Assembly: GCA_032158295.1 (NCBI GenBank)
Contig: CM063254.1
Coordinates: 18,304,147 to 18,368,146 of the forward strand
DNA length: 64,000 bases
Source: Pycnopodia helianthoides
Lineage: Eukaryota; Echinodermata; Asteroidea; Forcipulatida; Asteriidae
Direction: 5' to 3'
Positions within the stretch are counted from its first letter, which is position 1, and every line of letters starts with the position of its first letter. Positions 45,901-54,900 of this stretch are shown piece by piece. The position numbers were made by a program, and so were the translations under genes. The notes beneath the pieces are model-generated. The model saw only the letters and a list, made by a program, of their open reading frames with translations, was not told the DNA's origin and did no database searches.

Positions 45901-48900
45901 AATATATTACCTCAAAGAGAAAGTTTGGGTGGGTGACAGGAGTCGACTAGACTTAACCACAGTCGATCTAATTGTGACCCTAATTAACACGACAATTAAA
46001 ATTCATATTTCATCAAGGTCATAGCTCACATAACAGAAATTAACATGGATAGAGGCGAGTCTTAAGAGCTTTACGAAATAGAGATAAACTACATGTAACA
46101 GATTCCTTAATGACAGGAGGAAGATTGTTCCAAATCACTGGTCAAGCTACACTGGATGCATTTTGACCCAGAACTTTGTTTTGCACGGGGAACATTCAAG
46201 TGAGTGATGTCAAGTGTGGAGGTCATTTTCGGCCCCGTCCTGCCGGTTTTACAAGGCCGGTTAAGACCTCGTCGACACTCTTTTATTCACTCTTTCAAAA
46301 CCACAGTCGAAATTGAATGGACGGACTGTAGGAGGGCTGACTGTACTGTGTAAATGAATTCACCACATGATATTATTTTGAATGTGGAAACAAAGATTGG
46401 ATTAGCTATAAAAAGAACTCTTAGTTTATTTATTCATCTGTGTAACTCCTGGGGTTACTCTTGCACTTAAGAGTTTTGAAACACAATTTTTCAATTCTGA
46501 AACCATGGGTAAAATCCTTACCTCGCCAACCTCGTCTTCAACATCGCCTCCTTCTGCAAAAGCTACCTCCTCCTCGTCGTCATCCTCATGCAGTCCCTCT
46601 CCAACTGCATCGGTCCGGTCACCTTCGATCAGGTCATCTTCGATCTGGTCATCTTCGTTCTGGTCATCTTCGTTCAGGTCATCTTCGTTCTGGCCCATCT
46701 TCGATCTGGTCATCTTCGTCTGGTCATCTTCGTTCTGGCCATCTTCGATCTGGTCATCTTGAGGAGGTTCGCTGATTACATCACCTATGTCTTCCTGTTC
46801 ATCTAGGCAGGTTTCATCACTGTCAGCTCATCATCTCCTCCATCTCTCACCTCCTCCTCTTCCGCTTCCACTCCATCTTCTTCCTGAACACCTTCCACCT
46901 CGCCGCGATCTATCTCCGTCTCCTCACTATCCCCATCTTCCGCGCTCTCTTTGTCAACATTAAAGCGTCCAGTTTTACTCCTCCCCACCTTCTGTTTAGT
47001 CGATTCAACGGAGGCTCTTCGTGGTCTAAGGGCACTTGGGTTGTTCGCCGGCAGTTGTTGACCTTCGGGAGGTTGCGATCCTCCGTTGTTTGTCGCTCTG
47101 CTTGTTGGTTCCGGCTGTTGTGTCCTCTGTCCTCGAAAGAAGTTTTCAGGGTTGGCACTTTGCTTATTTTTATCGTCCTTGCTTTGAGAGGTCTCCTGTA
47201 CCTCCTCGGAAGCTCCATCGTCCTCGCCATCCTCTGGCAGTTCCTCCTGACCGCTTGTCTTTATCTCATCAGCTGCATTAGGTTTTGAAGATGCTGACAG
47301 CTCACCATGATAAATCAATCTCTTCTCCTCAAAGCTTAGCCCATGGCGTCGTACCCTTCAACTTTGGCCTCCTTGTCTCTACTCTCAGAAGGTTCCTGTG
47401 AGGGTTCACAATGTTGGGAAGAGTCGGCAGGCACTGAAGAAATCACCGACTTTCCACTGAATCCGTCCCTTTCGTGTTCCTCTAGTTGAGAACTTCTGGT
47501 CTTGGAATGATCCGGTGACAGCAACTCTTGAGATGTTGGGCGGTTACTGGATTGAGAAAGGTTTTTAACTGTTGGAGTTACTGCTTTTGGTGGCTGCCCT
47601 GAAGTGTTCAGAGAAGTAAATGACATTAATCGCTCATCGAAGCTATCCACATCGTCATCTTCCTCACTGTCTTGGCTGGATGTCCGTCTGTATTGCATTC
47701 CATCAGTATTCTTGGAGGGGCTTTCAGATGCTTGGCGATCGTCTGTGTCATCATCGTTGGTGGACACTTCGAAAATATCGTTGATGCTGCTCTGACTGTC
47801 GCTCCAGCTCTGCAGCGGGGAGAAAGTGATCTCCCATTTGCGGAGGGACTTGGTTGAGACGTGCAAGCTTTTCTGATCATCAGTTGGCTCTTATCAGAGT
47901 CATACTCGGAGGCTTCCATCTGGATAGGACAATAATCTTGCGTCTGTGATTGATCCTGGACTAAGGTTTGCGAGAGTGTTTCTTCATGGTCGGGTACAGC
48001 CCCACCTGCCTCTTGCTCTCGAAGACGCTGACTTTTTGTCTCGAGCATCATCTCAAGCACGTCGGGGACTGACAGCTTTCGTCGTCCCTTTGTCGACAAC
48101 CTACTCTGCCTGACTGGGACAAAACTCTCAAAGTCCGAGTCGACATCATCGTCAAAAATGATTTTCTTTTTCCGCCTCGCGAGTCTCGTCTTTGCCGGAG
48201 CGTCCGACGTTTCCTCCTTCTCCTGATGTCTGCCATCGCCCATTTCTTCCTCGTCGCTATCACTCAGACCGTAGAATGCGTCACCCCGGCTGCCACGTTT
48301 CCGAAACACAAGGGCATCGTTGAAACAGTTACCAGTCACCGCGGGAAGGCCCCTACTCACTCTGGTCAGCACCTTGGTCTGAGCCCGTCTGAGGCGACTG
48401 AAGTAACGCCTGAATCAGCTTATACACAACTTTGGTGTAAGTGGACTTGCTGGACTTCAGAGGGGCGTAGTACGGGTGTTTCGGATGACGAGGCTAATAG
48501 GAATAAACAATGACACGCATAAATTTAAATGATATGTTAATTAGAAGGAATAGATGAGATTTCAGCCAAGGGTGGTTTTGTTCATTATGGGTAAACAAAT
48601 TCCGGCCTGAAATTACAACTTTGAGAAGGCAAGGCTGTTTTAAATTTTGCAATAGGCACTTCAATTAGAAAATCTTGAAGTCTATGGAGAACTTTTGGCA
48701 AGGGGCACCAAGACCAAGACCAGGGGCAACAGAGGCCATGGCCCCCGTGTAATTCCAGGCCTGCAAATTCTATTTCCAATGTAAACTAATGGTGCTAACC
48801 CATTGTATGACACAGGTCACGCACCAGGGCCCAGTTTCTCGGCTATGCTTACCGCCGAATTCTGCGCTTGCGACCACCATTCTTTGCTTACTGGGCAAGC

Positions 48901-51900
48901 GCCCAACTTCTGTGCTAACTGTGTGAGCGGAGAGTACCTACTAACGTGGAGTGAGCAAGGGCACACACAAACATTCCCTGCTAACCTGTGAAACAACGCT
49001 CGACGTAAGCGAGGAATTCCCTGCTTCCGTAAGCGCCGATTCTTTGGTTACGGTAGGCAGAGCAATGAAATTAGGCCCCCACTTCACACAACCAACATTT
49101 TGTAAGTGGACATCTGTACGTAATTTACCCACAGGGATTCGTGCCCATGGTGGGGACAGCGCGGTTCCATGTGTGCAATAATGGGTGCTCACTGTAGTTC
49201 TTCTACATAGCCCTCATCAGGGCCTCAAATTTTACACTGGACCAAAGGCCAGAGGCCAGTGGTTTTAGCATCAGGCCAGTAAACTCAGGACTGAGCAAGT
49301 TCAACTGCCTTGTGTAGTTCAGTTGAATCATAATAAACCTACCTCACTGTGTAATATCTTTCTAGAGAAATGTTGTTCGAATATTGACTTTTGAGTTTGA
49401 GTGTGGTAAATCGTTCAAAGTGCTGAGCAACACAGTATACTTACCCATAAGACAAATTGAGATAATCTTCTCTCAGTGAATGTTCAAATGAAGACAGTTT
49501 ACATGTTGAACTTTTGTAGAAAGTTCTTTCTCATTTAGATTCTGGGGTTGATTTCACAAAACTCTTCCTAACTTAGGACTAGTCCTAGGCAAAGCCAAGA
49601 GATAGGACTAGTCCTAAGTACTGGTCCTAACTTAGGACTAGTCCCAAGTACTGGTCCCAACTTAGGACTAGTCCTATCTCTTAGCATTGCCTAGGACTAG
49701 TCCTAAGTTAAGAAGAGTTTTGTGAAATCGACCCCTGGTCTTGTAACAAATTCTGGTCCGATAAACATTTTGAGTTACAAGCCCTGCAATCTTGTGCAAT
49801 TTTACCCCAAACTCGAGCCCCCAACCCTATGTTTTGACGTCATATGCAGGGATCTAAAATGGAAAGGCTTAATAACATTTAAAAATGAGTTGCTCACCTT
49901 TCTATGGTAGTTGGAACACAAATGATTAGTCGGCCAACGGCGATCATGTAAAAGAAGAAAAATCATGCAGTCATGAGTTCGAAATGTAGAAACCAACTTC
50001 GTTGAAGAGTAGGGGTTAACCCCGGTGTTTCTGGTTCACATAGCAAGCACCCTTGTTTACAGGTTTCCTCAGGCTTGCGAGCTGCAGTGTTTAAGTTCAC
50101 TTATGAGGCATCCTTGGTTTCATTACCAGAAATATATGATAGATATAATATAAATAGTCTTGATCTATGCTCACCTTGTATCGACAAGTTCAATGATCTC
50201 AAGATCTTGTCGTCCTTCCTCCCTCTCCTCCGGTGTGTCCTCTCCTTCCTCGGATGATCCTTCCTCCTCTTTCGTCATATCAATCTCCTCTGGGCTCTGT
50301 CTGTCTCCACTGTCATCGTCACTCTCATCAACGTCCGGAGGGGACGGTACCTTCCTCGCCTTAGATGGCTGGCCGTGTTGTGAAGAGCCCTCGTCCTGGA
50401 CGGGCGTTTACGAAGCCGAAGGCGATTACGCGGCTGATGTGGTGAGTCCTCAGTGGGCCGCCTGGCTCATTAGAAGGAAACATCAACTGTTTAGTTTCTT
50501 AAAGACATTGGACACCTTTGGGTAATTGTCAAAGACCAGTCTTCTCACTTGGTGTATCTCAACATACGCACAAAATAACAAACCTGAGAAAATTTGAACT
50601 CAATTGGTCGTTGAAGTTGCGAGATAATAATGGAAGAAAAAACACCCTTGTCACCGCGAAGTTGTGTGCTTTCATGCTTGATTTCGAGACCTCATGCGTG
50701 AGGTCTCAAAATCAATTCAAATAAATTACTTCTTTCTCAAAAACACCGATTCTTCAGAGGGAGCCGTTTCTCACAATGTTTTATACTATCAACAGCTCTC
50801 CATTGCTCGATACCAAGTAAGTTTTTATGCTAACAATTATTTTGAGTAATTATCAATAGTGTCCAATGCCTTTAAAGCCCTGCTTCTGATTGACAATTTG
50901 CAACCATTCAAATATCAATTCCTCACACTTGCTGTCAACACCTTTCTTTCACGATAAATAATTCTATCAGGTGATGACCAAAGGTAAAATTTCCACATAA
51001 AACAAACCCATTTAAGGACACAGACGTTTCAAAATACCTCACACAAAAATTGGGTCTTTTAAAATCAAAATCTACAAAAAAACACTGTCTGATTTTGATG
51101 GATTTTGTAATGGAACATTCCACTAGTTGTACTTACATTTCTTCAGCATATTGATGCCTGCCAGTTTCACCTTGGCTGTTATTGATTTTTCCACCCTAAA
51201 AATAAAAGTTCAAAGAAAAAAAATGAAAGTTCAAAGAAAAAAAATGAAAGTTATAAGACCATGGATGAAAAGCATTAAAGCAAAAAGCAAAAAGGAACTT
51301 TGGACTTCAATCTGAGCTCACTTTAGACCTTAGATTTTAGATATATATATATTAAAAAAAAGTTTTTTTTCATCCTGGCTCAGAGCTCAGTTTTTCGGAG
51401 GTCAAATCTTCACCTTGGATTAGGAAGCTTAAGGGATTGAGGGGATCAGGCTGGCTTAATGGTGATACCTAACCCTGCCTCTAACCTCTGTGGTACCTGG
51501 TTTGCATCCCGCCTCGGAACCAGGGCCTTGCATGTGGATTGGGTTTTCAGTCCCTACCATAGAGCTATATATATTGACTAGAGCGCTAACTTGCTCTGAG
51601 TTTAGAAGCCACCCTGGGCGCAGACATGTTTGATGTGTTGCGTGACTACGGAACGATTTTAATTTTAAGAGAGCACACATGACCGCGAAAATTTTGCATT
51701 CGGCGTGCGCGCTTACGTACGCGCCGAATTTAATCTAACGATAATTGCTCTTGTAAACCTGTGATTTTAGTGATGTCTTAAAAAAATATGTAGTAGGTGA
51801 TTCTCTGATGTTGTTACTTACGTCTTAGGAAAAATGCTGAGTAGAATAGAGCCTTGTTTGGGAGGATTCAATGCTTCAAGATGTCAAGGGGAAAAAACGA

Positions 51901-54900
51901 AATCTGCTTCAAGGATACACAATATGCCGGCAAGAATGACGAACTAAAAAAAACAACACGTATACGCGCAAACGCACATGTTAAACATGACGCACATGAC
52001 GCTCGCAGTTTGTACGCTCATTAGCAGATTGTGCGTTCTCATTTGCTGCATATTTGGTTCGATGACGCATAGAAAAGAACAAACGCTTTATCATGCAAAT
52101 AGCCATACAATTGCCGTACAAAATTTCAAGCTTTTGTATTGGTTTGTACATAAACATGGATGCGCCCACACGGCTTCAAAACCTTAGTGCGTGTATAACG
52201 GGGTGTTAGCGCTCTAGTCAATATATATAGCTCTATGGTCCCTACCTGGTTGCCTGGGTTTCCCCTATTTGGGGTTTTCCTCCCACATCTTAAACTGACA
52301 TTTCTTCACCATCTTCTCTATAAAACAGATATCTTCAGGCCTACAGATCACTGTGCTGGTCACTTTTATGGGTCTCTATGTTTCATTTCCACAACAACAT
52401 CCATTCCATGGTTTTTTTTTTTACCGGAAAGATTTAAATAAATAGATTTTCAAGCAACCAGCAAAACTTACCCTTTCAACGGAATCATTTCTTTTCATAC
52501 AGACACTTGGCGAACCGCGATCGCCAATATCCACCCCTTGCTGTTGAGATGGATCCTCCCAGTCTTGCCACTCATTGGCATGCTCCTGGCTGGCTGGTTC
52601 CATTTCTTCAGAGGTAGAGTCTCCGGAACTTGATGATGATGTCGATGATAATGTTTGTAGTTTGCCTTCCTACAATGAACAAATTCAATTAATCAAATAA
52701 ATACTAAAAAAACATCAAGATTGTTCATCTTGAAAGTAACCAGCTAAATCAAAGATGTGTCGATGATGACAAAATGTCTCCCTGAAATTTCAAAAGTGAA
52801 TGTATGGAGAATTGTGGCGTGACGTTGTCGAGCCCCAAAAGTATATATAGCCATAAACAACGTTAAACTAAAATATTTGAAGAAACAGAATCACACACAC
52901 ATTAAAGACACTGGACACCTTTGGTAATTGTCAAAGACAAGTCTTCTCACTTGGTGTATCTCAACATATGCACAAAATAACAAACCTGTGAAAATTTTAA
53001 CTCAATTGGTCGTCGAAGTTGCGAGATAATAATGGAAGAAAAAACACCCTTGTCACACGAAGTTGTGTGCTTTCAGATGCTTGATTTCGAGACCTCACGC
53101 GTGAGGTCTCAAAATCAATTCAAGAAACCACTTCTTTCTCAAAAACTGCATTACTTCGGAGGGAGCCGTTTCTCACAATGTTTTATACTAGCAACAGCTC
53201 TCCATTGCTCGTTACCAAGTATGTTTTTATGCTACCAATTATTTTGAGTAATTACCAATAGTGTCCAGTGCCTTTAAACTCAATATGATTGGGACCCACT
53301 TGGTCCTGGATGTTTGAACACGTGCAAGACTTGCACAGTCTATAAATTTTTGTGTTCTCTTTTGACCAAATAGGAGACATGTCAAAATACATGTGACATT
53401 AGAGAAAACTATGAACGTATTACAACAGTTTGGGGTTGAACAAAGAGAAGTTTACTGGAGCGGGATTTGAACCAACGACCTCCGGATTAACATGCCAGCG
53501 CTCTACCAACTGAGCTATCTACTAGCCCTATGATGTCGGTCTCTCTATTTTGTCTTTGTTCGGGGGGGGTGCCAGTCGGAAGCCATACAACCGTTTACTG
53601 CTGTGTAGCCAGGGATGACACCCAGGTTTACGATACAACCTGGGAAGCGGCAGCCAGGGGATCACCTTAGTTTATTTGCATAAGCTTAGGCAGGGAGAGG
53701 GTTTATGTACTGTGGACGGACATGGGTTAAATTTTCACTTACATTGAAACCATGCCCTTTTGAAGGACCATCTCCTGCCCGGCTACCCCTGCTGGAAAGA
53801 GATTTTCTTGCGAGCTGCGGTGTTTGATTTTTATCGAAATGCTGTTTGGGTTCCAGGGGAGACTCAATCCCGGTGATCCACTCATCTTCCGAGTCCGATA
53901 GGCTTTTTTCTTCCTCCATATCGAGCTTGCTGAGTTCTATCGCACGCTGAAAAAACAGAAAAATCAGGACAGATACAAAGTTTAAGAATTTGATGATTTG
54001 GTGATTCAAATTAAAGTGGTAGAGCAAAAGTTAAAGTAAAGCATCTGAGTTAATGCAAAGCAAAGCTGGGTCTCCCCTTTTTTGTTTTCGTCTTATATAC
54101 TTTATTTAGACAAATTGTTCTGAATGAGCAATGATCAGTAGAAAGGGGGGAGTTTAGGATGAGGGGTGTTGGGTGAGGGGTGTCGGGCATGGGAGGTGGG
54201 CAAGGGGTGTTGAGGAGGGGTGTTGAGGGAGGGGTGTTGGGGAAGGGTGTTGGGAAGGGTGTTGTGAATGTGTGGGGATGGTGTTGGGGGGGTATGGGGT
54301 GTGGGGGAGGGGTGGTTGGGGAGGGGTTGGGGGGGGTGTCCGGCATTGGGGAGGTGGGCAATGGGTGTTGGGGAGGGGTGTTGGGGGGGTGTTGTGAACG
54401 GTGTTGGGGGATTGGTGCTGGGGTATGGGTGTTGGGGAGGGGTGTTGGGGAGGGGTTGGGGGTGTCGGGCATGGGGAGGTGGGCAATGGGTGTTGGGGAG
54501 GGGTGTTGGAGGGGGGGTGTCGGGCTTGGGGAGGTGGGGAATGGGTGTTGAGGAGGGGTGTTGGGGGATGGGTGTTGGGGAGGGGTGTTGGGGAGGGGTG
54601 TTTATTTAATTTTAGTCTGAAAGCTTTACTGATCATGAATTTCACGCTAGAACCTTTTTTTTTGTGTGAAATATCTCCCTCTGAAATTAAGCCATATTAA
54701 AGAAAACTGTATCTGAAAACCTAAACAAATGCAACAGCTGATTTCGGTTGATACAACCAAAATTAAGAACAATGCTGAAAATTGTGCATGCTTTTTCACT
54801 ATTTTCTACCGACTCTCAAAACGGATTAAACCCAAATGTTCACAAGTTTGTTATTTTATGTACCGTATTTTCCTGCGAGTGAGAAGCGTCTTACCCGACT

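Noticed and set aside
46461..46806. Plus-strand ORFs rich in HLRSG or SSS repeats
   Set aside because: They are antisense shadows of the UIMC1 acidic repeat.
54050..54645. Pro-rich (minus) and Gly-rich (plus) proteins of 110-160 residues
   Set aside because: They are translations of the GGGGTGTTGGGG minisatellite; no start context, splice sites or non-repeat sequence.
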